DNA of 64,000 nt from Candidatus Omnitrophota bacterium (lineage in GTDB: Bacteria; Omnitrophota; Gorgyraeia; 2-02-FULL-51-18). The notes beneath the pieces are model-generated. The model searched no databases, was not told where the DNA came from, and worked only from the letters and a program-made list of their open reading frames with translations. The stretch lies in NCBI GenBank assembly GCA_022072175.1, contig JAJVIE010000003.1:492598-556597 (forward strand), read 5' to 3'. A program made the translations under genes and the position numbers. This document shows, one piece after another, positions 1-8,821 of this stretch (position 1 is the first letter of the stretch; each line of letters starts with the position of its first letter).

Positions 1-1
1 C

Positions 2-1297
2 GCACTGCTCCTGGCGGTCCTGCCGCTTCACGTTCAGCACAGTCACTATCTGTACGCCGATGCTCCGCTGACGCTGGCGATGACGCTTTTGCTCTGGCGG
101 TGCCGGAGGATCCTGGATCGGCCGGACCTGGTCGCTTACCTGTGGGCGGGAGCGGTCCTGGGCTGGGGCGGTTCCGTCAAGTACACGATGATCTATGCTT
201 TGCCGGCGCTCGTAGCCGTGCACGTGGCGGCTCACGGCAGACGCTGTCTTGCGCCCCGGCCCTTGGTCCAAGCGGGACTCTGCGGTCTGTCAGCCCTGGC
301 CGTATTCACCGTCTTCGCGCCCTACACGTGGTTGGATCGGGGCGGTTTCATGTCCTCGGTCCGGGAGCAGGCCGGAGCGCAGACCTACGTCGGCATCGGG
401 CACCACTTGCTCTATTCCCTGGCCGAAGGGTGCGGATGGCCGGTGCTCGCGCTGGCCGCGTACGGCGGTGTCAGATTGTGGTCCCGGGACCGGGCCTGGG
501 CGGGGGCGCTGACCGTGTTCATCGTCACGTACTACGCGGGCAACACCTGGCTGGGCCAGCCGTTCGCCAGGTACATGCTGCCGCTGACGCCCGTCGCGGC
601 GTTGCTGGCCGCGGAGGGATGGCAGGGTTGCCGGGAGGCGCTGCGCACGCCGCTGGCGCGTTCGCTCGTGCTCGGGCTCATCGTCACGGCCACGGCGCTG
701 CCGTCGGTAGCGTTCGTCAGGCTCCTGAGGCAGCCCGACACGCGGACCGAATGCGCACGATGGCTGAGCGATCATGTACCGGCCGACAGCGTGATCGCGC
801 TCGACAGCAGATACTACGGACCTCACCTGAAGCAGAACCGCGGCCAGATCGAACAGAAGTTCGCCTATCTTGACGGACAGTCCGGAGGTCCGGACGCGCC
901 CCGGCGCAAGCGCTTGGAACTGGCGCTGAAAGCGGTCGAAGGAGAGAGGGCCTATGCGGTGTACACGCTCATCCCGGGCGGAGAGGGGGCGTTGATGCGT
1001 TTCCTGTTCCAGAAACCCGCCGTCTCACCGGACCTCGCGGAGATCGAGCGCGAAGGGATCGAGTACATCGTGATCAATCACAGCGAGGTCCTTGCTCCGG
1101 TGCATGATTGGGTCAGGACGCATGCGGACCGCTTGGAGAGGGTGGCTGTTTTTTCACCCTACAAGGACGGCTCGCGCCGGACGCCGATCGACCCTCACGC
1201 TTCGACGGCGGCCCCGCATCTGATCGCGGACATCCTCTCGCGTCGTCTGCAGGGTCCGTACCTCGAGGTCTTCCGCGTCAAGGCGGTCCGGTCATGA
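2..1297 (+). CDS. GT39/ArnT-like membrane glycosyltransferase, 5' partial
   Basis: The frame is open to the left edge, so the N-terminus lies outside the window. The first visible residues (HSHYLYADAP, then hydrophobic segments) look like a lumenal loop and later transmembrane helices of a GT-C transferase that takes sugar from a polyprenyl-phosphate carrier. Several hydrophobic helices occupy roughly the first 220 visible residues, followed by a soluble C-terminal part ending near residue 430. The stop overlaps the next start (ATGA). Family placement rests on topology and general resemblance, and the acceptor cannot be inferred. An internal ATG at 80 is not a credible true start because coding similarity continues upstream of it. 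Confidence 0.7.
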   Translation, partial: ALLLAVLPLHVQHSHYLYADAPLTLAMTLLLWRCRRILDRPDLVAYLWAGAVLGWGGSVKYTMIYALPALVAVHVAAHGRRCLAPRPLVQAGLCGLSALAVFTVFAPYTWLDRGGFMSSVREQAGAQTYVGIGHHLLYSLAEGCGWPVLALAAYGGVRLWSRDRAWAGALTVFIVTYYAGNTWLGQPFARYMLPLTPVAALLAAEGWQGCREALRTPLARSLVLGLIVTATALPSVAFVRLLRQPDTRTECARWLSDHVPADSVIALDSRYYGPHLKQNRGQIEQKFAYLDGQSGGPDAPRRKRLELALKAVEGERAYAVYTLIPGGEGALMRFLFQKPAVSPDLAEIEREGIEYIVINHSEVLAPVHDWVRTHADRLERVAVFSPYKDGSRRTPIDPHASTAAPHLIADILSRRLQGPYLEVFRVKAVRS

Positions 1298-3504
1298 GGG
1301 GTGAGCGCCGGTGGATGTATTGGGTGCCCTACGCGTTGCTGTTCGCGGCGTTCCTGTATCCGCTCCTTTCGATGGATCGGGGATTCGCGGCCGGGGATTA
1401 CGCGGCCCAGTTCTATCCTTGGACCCTTCACTACGCGCAAGCGCTGAAGCAGGGCTATCTGGCCTTGTGGACACCGCTGGTGCAGTCCGGATTTCCGCTG
1501 TTCGCCGAGGGTCAGACGGGCATGCTGTACCTTCCCAATCTCCTCTTGTACGGGACATTGCCGTTCGAAGCGGCGTACAACATCACGTACGCGCTGCATT
1601 TCTTGACGAGCTCGATCCTGTTCCATCTTTACGCGCGCCGGTGCGGATTGACCGCGCCCGGAGCGGCGTTGGCGACCCTGGCGTACGCCTTCGGCAGCGC
1701 CTACGCGGGCGGATACTACAACGTCGTCACTCTTCGCGTTTTGACGTGGTTCCCGCTGTGCCTGTACGCCGTCGAGCGTTACCGGGACGGAAGGTCCTGG
1801 GGCTGGCCGGCCCTGATCGGAGCGTGCATGGGACAGATGTGGCTGGCCGGTTTTCCGCAGTTGGCCGGATACGCGTGCGGATTCACGGTTCTCTATGGCC
1901 TGATGCGTCTGGGGGGTCCGGGTCTTGCGCCGCTGGCGTTGTCGTGCGCGCTCGGCATCGCGATCGGACTGCCGCAGTTATGGGCGACACTAGAGCTGGC
2001 GTCGCACTCGACGCGGTCCTTGCAGGACGCCGGATTCGCCCTCTGGGGCTCGGCGGCGCCATGGTCCCTGGCGGGCTTGCTGGTGTATCCCTGGGGGACC
2101 TTCCTGGGTTCGCAGGTCTGCGTCGGGGTCGTGCCGCTCTTGGCCGTGATCGTGTGCCCCGTTCTCCGTGAGCGGAAGTTGTGGTGGTGCATGGTGGCAT
2201 TGAGCGTGTTCATGGCGCTGGGTGTCTATAACCCGCTGTACTGGCTGCTGGTCGAACTGCCCGTGGCGTCCTTGTTGAGAAAGCCGTCCAAGTTCCTGTA
2301 TTTCACGGCGTTCTTCCTGGCGCTCCTGGCCGGAGCGGCCTACGACGAGCTGATGGCGCGGGTGCGCAGGGGCGATGCGCTCGATTACGCCTCGCGCCGA
2401 TGCACGGTCCTGGCGGCAGCCGTGTTCGTGCTGGGCGCGGCCGGCGCGACGCTCTCCCGGACGGCCGGTCCGCTCCTGACGCGCCTCGGCGAATGGTACG
2501 TGCAGAACTACGTGCTCGGACGCTCCTATCACCGCGGAACGCTCGAAGACCATCTCTTCAAGGTTAGAGAGATCCTGCGCGTGGTCCAGCGCGAACTGGA
2601 CCCGACCCACCCGTATTTTTGGGTACCGGCGGGCCTTGTGCTCCTCACGGCCCTGTTGATCCGCGCGGCCCGGCCGACGCGCGCGGCGTTCATCGGAGGC
2701 GCGCTCTTGGCGCTGGCCACCGCGGACCTGTATCTGTACGCCCGTGCCGGCTATGGACCGGGTTTCACGGGCAACATCACGGCCTTCCAGCGGGCCGATC
2801 GGACGGCTGCTTATGAGCGCGACGGCAAATGGCTCGACCTCTCCGATACGGACGATCATCCTCTGAGCCCCAACCGGAACCTGATCTCCGGGCATGCCCA
2901 AGCGGGCGCTTACGCACCGCTGTTGGATAAGGACTACTATCTGTATCTGGGCGACACCGGAGCCCTCGATGATTCGCTGGGCCGCAAGCGCGTATCGGAT
3001 GCGTCGCTGGCGGATCTCGACGAGCGACTCGACCGTCTGGGTATCCGCTACTGGATGGCGTCCCGCCCGCTGGTGGTGCCGGGTTCAGAGCGGGTGCGCG
3101 TCGAAGGGGACCGGTACATCTACCGCAACAGCGACGGTCTGAAGCCGGAGTACGTCTTCGAGAGCGACGATGCCACGGTCCGTGGGTCGGTGCGGATCAT
3201 CGAGGATAACCCGCTTGGCTCTCTCGTCGAAGTGCGCGCCGACGGACCGGGCCGACTGGTGCGACACCAGGTCTTCGACAGGGGATGGGTGGCGCGCGCC
3301 GACGATCGCCGCCTGACGGTCGAAAGGGTCGAGGGTGTTTTTCAGGGGATCAGACTGCCCGCGGGTCGTTACGAGCTCGGTCTTTCGTATGAGCCGGATT
3401 ATTGGACCAAAGGGTTGTGGGTGCATCTGACCGGCTACGCGGCGGCATTGTGCTTGGGCGGCGCAGCTTATGCCCGGAGGAGGCGTCATGACCGCGCGCA
3501 TTGA
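1294..3504 (+). CDS. YfhO-like multi-spanning membrane protein
   Basis: This 736-residue protein starts at the ATG that overlaps the previous stop (ATGA); an upstream ATG at 1108 would need a long overlap and is rejected. The N-terminal part carries the arrangement typical of bacterial YfhO-type proteins: one helix, a GDYAAQFYPW loop, then GFPLFAEGQTG and PNLLLYG, followed by about ten more helices and a soluble C-terminal domain from about residue 520. YfhO relatives are GT-C-fold proteins linked to glycosylation of teichoic acids or other envelope glycans. The neighbours on both sides are GT-C proteins, so a membrane glycosyltransferase role is the natural inference. The substrate is unknown. 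Confidence 0.75.
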   Translation: MRGERRWMYWVPYALLFAAFLYPLLSMDRGFAAGDYAAQFYPWTLHYAQALKQGYLALWTPLVQSGFPLFAEGQTGMLYLPNLLLYGTLPFEAAYNITYALHFLTSSILFHLYARRCGLTAPGAALATLAYAFGSAYAGGYYNVVTLRVLTWFPLCLYAVERYRDGRSWGWPALIGACMGQMWLAGFPQLAGYACGFTVLYGLMRLGGPGLAPLALSCALGIAIGLPQLWATLELASHSTRSLQDAGFALWGSAAPWSLAGLLVYPWGTFLGSQVCVGVVPLLAVIVCPVLRERKLWWCMVALSVFMALGVYNPLYWLLVELPVASLLRKPSKFLYFTAFFLALLAGAAYDELMARVRRGDALDYASRRCTVLAAAVFVLGAAGATLSRTAGPLLTRLGEWYVQNYVLGRSYHRGTLEDHLFKVREILRVVQRELDPTHPYFWVPAGLVLLTALLIRAARPTRAAFIGGALLALATADLYLYARAGYGPGFTGNITAFQRADRTAAYERDGKWLDLSDTDDHPLSPNRNLISGHAQAGAYAPLLDKDYYLYLGDTGALDDSLGRKRVSDASLADLDERLDRLGIRYWMASRPLVVPGSERVRVEGDRYIYRNSDGLKPEYVFESDDATVRGSVRIIEDNPLGSLVEVRADGPGRLVRHQVFDRGWVARADDRRLTVERVEGVFQGIRLPAGRYELGLSYEPDYWTKGLWVHLTGYAAALCLGGAAYARRRRHDRAH

Positions 3505-5149
3505 CCAGCCGCGGGTCCTCAAGGCGCTGTTGCTGGGCGCCTATCTGCTGGCCGGCGCCGGTCTCATCCGCCACACTTCGCCGACGACCGACGAAGTGGC
3601 GTTCCACATGGTCAACGGCTACACGTATCTGAGGACGCATGATTACCGAATGAGCCCGGCCAATCCGCCGCTCCTGCGCCAGTGGATGGCGCTGCCGTGG
3701 TTGATCGGGATGCCACAGTTGAGGCTGGACCGGACCTCCTGGCAGCAGGCCGACAGCGAGCCGTTCGCGCGGGAGTTCTTCTACGGTGATCACCGGGAGA
3801 TAGCCGACCGCCTGTTGTACGGCTCGCGGGCGATGATCCTGCTGCTCGGTCTCTTGGGGGCTGTCGTCGTCCATCGCTGGAGCCGATCGCTGTACGGGGA
3901 GCGCGGGGCGTTGTTGTCGCTGGCGGCGTACGTCTCGGCCCCTCCGCTGTTGGGTCACGCGGCGATCGCGCATACCGATGTCGGGGTCAGCGTGCTGTGC
4001 CTGCTGGCCTTCTACCGGCTGTGGCGGTACTTGACGGCCCCGAACGCGCGAAGACTCTGGTTCTTCGCGGCGGCTTTTGGGCTGGCCGGCGCAGCCAAAT
4101 ACAACGCGCTCTACTTCGCGCCGGTCCTCGTGGGTATCGTCGGTTGGCGGATGGGCTGGAAAGCGATGTTGTCCGCTGTCGGGGCGATGCTTCTGGCCGG
4201 CGGTCTGGTCGTCTGGGCTTCCTATGGACTGGAGTGCCGCCCTCTCTTGGGCCCGGGTGTGCCCCGCATCGCCGAGAAGGAAGGGTATATCCGCGCCATC
4301 AGCGGAGCCATCCGGCCGGGCGACGCGGACCTGGCCGAGAGGCTGGTCGTTGCCGCGCGAACCGTTCCGATACCCGCGCCGTCGTATATCCTGGGCATCG
4401 CGGGCATCGTGCGCAGTCACCAGTCCCCGTATTGGCACTATTCGTTCGGACGATGGGGCTACGAGATGCGCTGGTACCACTACCTATTCTCGTTCGCGAC
4501 CAAAATGACGATACCTTTCCTGCTGCTGCTCCTGATGCGCGCGCTGTGGAGGGGCCCGTCCGATCAGGGGCGCGGAGAGGGGCTTGTGCTCTTGCTGCCG
4601 ATGGCCGTTACGGCGGTCCTGACCGCCAAGGACAGCACGGGAGTGGGGCTACGGTACCTTTTCCCGGCGATCCTGCCGCTGTTCGTATGGGTGGGAGGGG
4701 TGTGTCGCGGGGGCTCGCCGTTCCCGCGAACGGCCTGTGCATGGATGCTGGCGGCCGCTGGCCTTCTAGCGGCGGCAAAGGCTTATCCGGTCAATATCGG
4801 ATACTTCAACGAATTCGTCGGAGGCACAAGCGGAGGTTATCGCTACGTCCGCGGGGGTGATGTGGATTGGGGGCAGGGTCTCAAGCCGCTCAAGCGCTAT
4901 CTTGATGAGCGCGGGATCGGGCGGATCAAGTTGCGATACTTCGGCACCGCCGACCCGACCTTCTATGGATTGGACTTCGATGAGCTCACCCCGGAAGAGC
5001 TCCGGGAGCCGGGTCCGCACGTCTATGCGATCAGTCTCTTCTACCTCGAGCACGCCTCATGGACCTCCCGCTATCGGCCCGACGCGATGGTCGACGGCTG
5101 TATCTTCGTTTACGACCTGCGCCGGAAGACGACCCCCACTCCCGCATGA
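3488..5149 (+). CDS. GT39/GT83-like membrane glycosyltransferase
   Basis: I chose the ATG at 3488 because a GGAGGAGGCG ribosome site lies just upstream; an ATG at 3470 in frame has none. The 553-residue product has an N-terminal helix followed by TSPTTDEVAFHMVNG and SPANPPLLRQW. These are the acidic first loop and the NPPL element seen in dolichyl- or undecaprenyl-phosphate-sugar transferases (PMT/ArnT superfamily). About ten helices follow, with a C-terminal soluble tail. It closes the first block of three envelope glycosylation proteins; a 103-base gap with a promoter follows. The acceptor is unknown. Confidence 0.75.
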   Translation: MTARIDQPRVLKALLLGAYLLAGAGLIRHTSPTTDEVAFHMVNGYTYLRTHDYRMSPANPPLLRQWMALPWLIGMPQLRLDRTSWQQADSEPFAREFFYGDHREIADRLLYGSRAMILLLGLLGAVVVHRWSRSLYGERGALLSLAAYVSAPPLLGHAAIAHTDVGVSVLCLLAFYRLWRYLTAPNARRLWFFAAAFGLAGAAKYNALYFAPVLVGIVGWRMGWKAMLSAVGAMLLAGGLVVWASYGLECRPLLGPGVPRIAEKEGYIRAISGAIRPGDADLAERLVVAARTVPIPAPSYILGIAGIVRSHQSPYWHYSFGRWGYEMRWYHYLFSFATKMTIPFLLLLLMRALWRGPSDQGRGEGLVLLLPMAVTAVLTAKDSTGVGLRYLFPAILPLFVWVGGVCRGGSPFPRTACAWMLAAAGLLAAAKAYPVNIGYFNEFVGGTSGGYRYVRGGDVDWGQGLKPLKRYLDERGIGRIKLRYFGTADPTFYGLDFDELTPEELREPGPHVYAISLFYLEHASWTSRYRPDAMVDGCIFVYDLRRKTTPTPA

Positions 5150-5193
5150 CGCTCTATCTATATAGGAAGGTCGTCGTTGAGTCGGGTATACAT

Positions 5194-5243
5194 TTGACTA
5201 CCATTGACTACCAATGACATGTAATGATACTCTATGATCTTCG
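5194..5243 (+). repeat. Five phased 10-bp repeats upstream of the HTH gene
   Basis: Five consecutive 10-base units begin at 5194, 5204, 5214, 5224 and 5234. The first two are identical (TTGACTACCA). The others keep only the core TGAC or TGAT at the same place in the unit. The period matches one DNA helix turn, so the cores would face the same side of the helix. The array covers the promoter of the HTH/legionaminate operon and is AT-rich against a GC-rich background. It may be an iterated operator for the small HTH protein encoded immediately downstream. Confidence 0.65.
5204..5231 (+). promoter_or_regulatory. Candidate sigma70 promoter for the HTH-leg operon
   Basis: TTGACT at 5204-5209 is followed after 16 bases by GATACT at 5226-5231. 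This falls in the only sizeable intergenic gap of the first 26 kb, directly before the HTH gene and the legionaminate operon. It is embedded in the phased repeat array, so binding of a protein there would be expected to affect initiation. The duplicate TTGACT at 5194 gives an alternative -35 position. Confidence 0.55.
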
Positions 5244-5252
5244 GAGGTGCCT

Positions 5253-5489
5253 GTGGAGATCAAAGAGAACGAGGTCTATACGCATGAGGAGACCCAAGCG
5301 CTCCTCAAGGTCAGCGCCAGCACCCTGACACGCATGATCAAAAAGGGCCTCATCCGCGCGGCCAAGGTCGGCAAGCAGTACCGCATCCTGGGCAAAGAGC
5401 TGTTGAGAGTGGTCTCGCCCAAGATGGAAGACAGCGTCGGGAAGGCCTACAACAAAGCCCGCAACTGGGTCCACAAAGATGTCGATTAA
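5253..5489 (+). CDS. Excisionase-like (MerR-fold) helix-turn-helix protein
   Basis: A 78-residue protein that is almost entirely one DNA-binding domain of the helix_turn_helix_17/excisionase type. VYTHEETQALLKVSASTL forms the first helices and the turn, RMIKKGLIRAAKVGKQYRI the recognition helix and wing, and a basic tail follows. I chose GTG 5253 because GGAGG at 5243-5247 is correctly spaced for it; a GTG at 5247 would overlap that site. The gene overlaps legB by 11 bases and sits behind the phased repeats. This suggests a local regulator of the nonulosonate operon rather than a phage excisionase, since no integrase or att site is present. Confidence 0.75.
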   Translation: MEIKENEVYTHEETQALLKVSASTLTRMIKKGLIRAAKVGKQYRILGKELLRVVSPKMEDSVGKAYNKARNWVHKDVD

Positions 5490-6486
5490 GCGCCGTGTGT
5501 TGGTGACGGGAGCCGATGGCTTCATCGGGTCCCATCTGACGGAGGCGCTCGTGCGGCGCGGCTACGCGGTGCGCGCATTCGTCTGGTACAACTCTTTCAA
5601 TTCCTGGGGCTGGCTCGACAGGTCCGAAGCGTCCGTTCGCCGGAGGCTGGATGTCTTCAGCGGGGATATCCGGGACCCCAACGGCGTGAGGGAGGCGATG
5701 AAGGACTGCGATGCCGTCCTTCATCTGGCCGCGCTGATCGGCATCCCGTATTCCTACCATTCTCCGGACAGCTACATCGACACCAACATCAAGGGGACGC
5801 TCAACGTCGTGCAGGCTGCGCGCCTGCTCGGGACCCGGCGGATCGTGCAGACCTCGACCAGCGAGGTCTACGGCACCGCGCGGACCGTGCCGATCGCGGA
5901 GGATCATCCTCTCTGCGGACAATCGCCGTACGCGGCGTCGAAGATCGGCGCGGACGAGATCGCCCTGTCCTTTTACCGCTCCTTCGGGACGCCGGTGACG
6001 GTGCTCCGGCCGTTCAACACCTACGGACCGCGTCAATCCGCGCGCGCCATCATCCCGACCGTGATCACCCAAGTGGCCTCGGGGAGGACCCGTGTGCGTC
6101 TCGGCTCGCTTCATCCGACGAGGGACCTGACCTATGTCAGCGATACCGCGGCCGGTTTCATCGCGGCGCTGGAGGCCAAAGGCATCGAGGGACGAACGAT
6201 CAATCTCGGTACCGGCCATGAGATCAGCATCGGGGAGCTGGCTCATCTGATCGGCCGATCGATGGGGCGGCGGATCACGATCGTCTCCGAGGAGGAGCGC
6301 AAGCGCCCCGCACTCAGCGAGGTGGAGCGGCTCTGTTCCGATAACACGCGCGCCGCCGAACTGCTCGGATGGCGTCCTCGCTACGCCGGACGCCCCGGAC
6401 TCGAGAGGGGTCTGGCCGAGACGATCCGGTGGTTCCGTGACCCGGCCAATCTCGCCGGCTACAAGGCGGACCGGTGCAACATCTGA
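5479..6486 (+). CDS. legB: NAD-dependent 4,6-dehydratase LegB
   Basis: Extended SDR-family nucleotide-sugar enzyme of 335 residues. The Rossmann glycine motif GADGFIGS is at the N-terminus, the conserved stretch WYNSFNSWGWLD follows, and TSEVYG and the catalytic YAASK are in the middle. This signature matches LegB, which removes water from a nucleotide-activated GlcNAc to give the 4-keto-6-deoxy sugar at the start of legionaminic acid synthesis. The inverting PseB dehydratase of pseudaminate synthesis looks different. It overlaps the HTH gene upstream and legC downstream (13 bases). In Campylobacter the donor is GDP-GlcNAc, and a guanylyltransferase-like PtmE homologue is present at 14427. 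Confidence 0.88.
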   Translation: MSIKRRVLVTGADGFIGSHLTEALVRRGYAVRAFVWYNSFNSWGWLDRSEASVRRRLDVFSGDIRDPNGVREAMKDCDAVLHLAALIGIPYSYHSPDSYIDTNIKGTLNVVQAARLLGTRRIVQTSTSEVYGTARTVPIAEDHPLCGQSPYAASKIGADEIALSFYRSFGTPVTVLRPFNTYGPRQSARAIIPTVITQVASGRTRVRLGSLHPTRDLTYVSDTAAGFIAALEAKGIEGRTINLGTGHEISIGELAHLIGRSMGRRITIVSEEERKRPALSEVERLCSDNTRAAELLGWRPRYAGRPGLERGLAETIRWFRDPANLAGYKADRCNI

Positions 6487-7661
6487 GGGCCCTCCCGGAC
6501 CCGGACCTCATCGTAAAAGCCGTCCGCGCGGCGACAGGCCGCGCCGAGGGCGACATCTCGCTGCACGAACCGTTCATCACCGGTAATGAATGGGCCTACG
6601 TGAAAGAGTGTCTTGATACCGGCTGGGTCTCGTCCGTCGGTAAGTACGTGGATGTCTTCGAGAAGAGGCTCGAGGAGATCACGGGCGTCAAGAGGGCCTT
6701 CGCGGTCGTCAACGGTACCTCCGCGCTCCATATCGCGCTCAAGATGGCCGGGGTTCGCCCCGGCGATGAGGTCCTTCTGCCGGACCTGACCTTCGTGGCG
6801 ACCGCCAACGCGGTCACCTACTGCGGGGCGACACCGCACTTCGTCGATAGCGAGCCGCGGACGCTCGGCGTCGATGCGCCCAAACTCGACAAATACCTGT
6901 CCGGCATCGCCGTGCGGCAGCGCGAAGCGACCGTCAACCGCCGTAGCGGCCGACCCATAAGGGCTCTGATCGCGATGCACACGTTCGGTCATCCCGTCGA
7001 CCTCGACGCGGTGCTGGAGATCTGTCGCAAGCACGGGATCGAGCTCATCGAGGACGCCGCTGAGGCGCTCGGCTCGCTGTACAAGGATCGCTCCGTGGGG
7101 CATCACGGGAAGTTCGCGGTGCTGAGCTTCAACGGGAACAAGATCGTCAGCACCGGCGGGGGCGGCGCGATCCTGACCGATGACGAGGAGTTGGCGCGCG
7201 AGGCCAAGCATATTGCGACCACCGCCAAGCTGCCGCATGCCTGGGAGTTCAACCACGATCGGATCGGGTACAACTACCGTATGCCGAACCTCAACGCCGC
7301 CATGGGCGTGGCGCAGTTGGAGCGCCTCGGTGAGTTCGTGGCCCGCAAGCGCTCGCTGGCCGACGCCTATGCCCGGCTGCTGGCGGACGTGCCGGGCGTG
7401 AAGTTCTTCCGTGAACCCGAGAATACCCGCAGCAACTACTGGCTCAACGCGCTCCTTCTGGACCGCTCCGACGCTCCGGGACGTGATGAGCTGTTGGCCC
7501 ATCTCAACCGGAGCGGCATCAAGGCCAGGCCGGCTTGGACGCTCATGCACAATCTGGCGATGTTCGCCGATTGTCCCCGATCGGACGTGAGCGCGGCCGA
7601 GGACCTGCAATCACGGTTGATCAACCTGCCGTCGAGCGCCTTCTTGGGGCCGAACACATGA
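6474..7661 (+). CDS. legC: LegC-type PLP-dependent aminotransferase
   Basis: DegT/DnrJ/EryC1/StrS-family sugar aminotransferase of 395 residues, which should aminate C4 of the LegB product. Visible features are HEPFITGNEWAYVKECLDTG near the N-terminus, the GTSALHIAL cofactor-binding segment, EDAAEALGS, and SFNGNKIVSTGGGGA carrying the Schiff-base lysine. The GTG start at 6474 has an AAGGCGGA ribosome site at 6462-6469. It follows legB and overlaps neuC/legG by ATGA, the usual pathway order. Confidence 0.87.
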   Translation: MQHLRALPDPDLIVKAVRAATGRAEGDISLHEPFITGNEWAYVKECLDTGWVSSVGKYVDVFEKRLEEITGVKRAFAVVNGTSALHIALKMAGVRPGDEVLLPDLTFVATANAVTYCGATPHFVDSEPRTLGVDAPKLDKYLSGIAVRQREATVNRRSGRPIRALIAMHTFGHPVDLDAVLEICRKHGIELIEDAAEALGSLYKDRSVGHHGKFAVLSFNGNKIVSTGGGGAILTDDEELAREAKHIATTAKLPHAWEFNHDRIGYNYRMPNLNAAMGVAQLERLGEFVARKRSLADAYARLLADVPGVKFFREPENTRSNYWLNALLLDRSDAPGRDELLAHLNRSGIKARPAWTLMHNLAMFADCPRSDVSAAEDLQSRLINLPSSAFLGPNT

Positions 7662-8821
7662 CAACGCGCAGGATCTGCGTCGTCACGGGTAACCGCGCCG
7701 AGTACGGTCAGCTGTACTGGGTGCTGAAAGCCCTGCGGAGCGACAAGCGTTTCGATCTTAAGCTGTTGGTGACGGGGACGCACCTGTCCCGCGAACACGG
7801 CTACACCGTCCAGTGGATCCGGAAGGACGGGTTCGCCGTCGCGCGCCGCATCAAGTTGTCCTTGGACGACGACACCCCTCTCGGGGTGACAACGGCTCTC
7901 GCGGGAGCGACGAGGGGCTTCGGCGAGGCTTTGCGGGACCTGAAGCCCGATTGGCTCTTGTTGCTCGGCGATCGCTATGAATCGCTGGCCGCCGCTCAGG
8001 CCGCGCTCATCGCGCGCGTGCCGATCGCTCACTTGTGCGGCGGGGATGTCACCGAGGGTGTTATCGATGAGGCGTGCAGGCACGCGATCACCAAGATGGC
8101 CCACGTGCACCTGGTGACGCACGCGGCCTCCGCGCGCAGGGTCCGTCAGATGGGCGAGGACCCGCGCCATGTTCATGTCGTCGGCAATCCCGCGCTCGAC
8201 AGCGTGCGCCGCATGGAACGTCTGGACCGGAACGAACTGTCGCGCAGGCTCGGATATGCCTGGCGCGAACGCAATCTTCTGGTCACGTATCACCCGGTGA
8301 CGCTCGGACGCAGGTCTCCGGCCGAGGAATTCCGGCAATTGTTGACCGCGTTGAGGTCCCTGCCCGAGGACACGGGCTTCATCCTCACGCGTCCCAATCC
8401 TGACACGGGATCGCGCGCCATCGATCGCGAGATCGACCGCTTCGTCCGTGCCGAACCCCGCGCCAAAGCGTACGCAGCCCTCGGCTCGCTGTTGTACCTC
8501 AACGCCATGAGACAGGTCGACGCGGTGGTGGGCAATTCCTCCAGCGGCATCAGCGAGGCTCCTTCGCTGGGCGTGCCGACCGTGGATATCGGCGACCGTC
8601 AGAAGGGCCGGCTCGCGGCACGCTCGGTCATCCGCTGTGCCGCCGCAGCTCCGTCCATCCGCCGGGCCATCCTGCAGGCGCTGAAAAGGGGGCGGATCAA
8701 GACCGTCAATCCGTACGGCGACGGCCGGACCTCGGGGCGCGTGGTGAGCATCCTGGGCCGGATCGCGGATCCGAGCGCGCTGATCGTCAAGCGCTTCCAT
8801 GAAAAGGGGCCGGGGCGATGA
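7658..8821 (+). CDS. legG: Hydrolysing NDP-sugar 2-epimerase (LegG/NeuC)
   Basis: GT-B-fold enzyme of 387 residues related to NeuC and LegG. It releases the nucleotide while inverting C2 to give a free 2,4-diamino-6-deoxymannose derivative. Landmarks are VVTGNRAEYGQLYWVL at the N-terminus, LLLLGDRYESLAAAQAAL, HLCGGDVTEGVIDEACRHAITKM and GNSSSGISEAPSLGVPTVDIG. The ATG at 7658 overlaps the legC stop. Non-hydrolysing WecB relatives lack the GGDVTEG arrangement; a WecB is encoded separately at 36744. Confidence 0.87.
   Translation: MTTRRICVVTGNRAEYGQLYWVLKALRSDKRFDLKLLVTGTHLSREHGYTVQWIRKDGFAVARRIKLSLDDDTPLGVTTALAGATRGFGEALRDLKPDWLLLLGDRYESLAAAQAALIARVPIAHLCGGDVTEGVIDEACRHAITKMAHVHLVTHAASARRVRQMGEDPRHVHVVGNPALDSVRRMERLDRNELSRRLGYAWRERNLLVTYHPVTLGRRSPAEEFRQLLTALRSLPEDTGFILTRPNPDTGSRAIDREIDRFVRAEPRAKAYAALGSLLYLNAMRQVDAVVGNSSSGISEAPSLGVPTVDIGDRQKGRLAARSVIRCAAAAPSIRRAILQALKRGRIKTVNPYGDGRTSGRVVSILGRIADPSALIVKRFHEKGPGR

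Noticed and set aside
1141-1162. GGGTG, T-run, CACCC near the end of the first gene, considered as a terminator
   Set aside because: It lies in coding sequence, the T-run is in the loop rather than after the stem, and the next gene overlaps the first.
1195-1626. Antisense and alternate-frame open frames across the GT and housekeeping genes, many over 200 codons
   Set aside because: High GC content gives long shadow frames. Their translations are rich in Arg, Pro, Ala and Gly, lack recognisable motifs, and lie fully inside well-supported genes.
1990-2901. 303-codon minus-strand frame within the YfhO-like gene
   Set aside because: Its translation is low-complexity with many Arg and Gln. The + strand frame there encodes coherent membrane helices, and no ribosome site or promoter supports the antisense frame.
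5128-5175. GACGACC and GGTCGTC inverted repeat around the end of the third membrane protein gene, considered as a terminator
   Set aside because: The 7-base arms are 34 bases apart and no T-run follows, so a terminator is not supported.
5253-5489. HTH gene taken as a phage or integrative-element excisionase
   Set aside because: No integrase, att-like repeats or other mobile genes are nearby, and the gene overlaps legB, so it is better seen as a local regulator.
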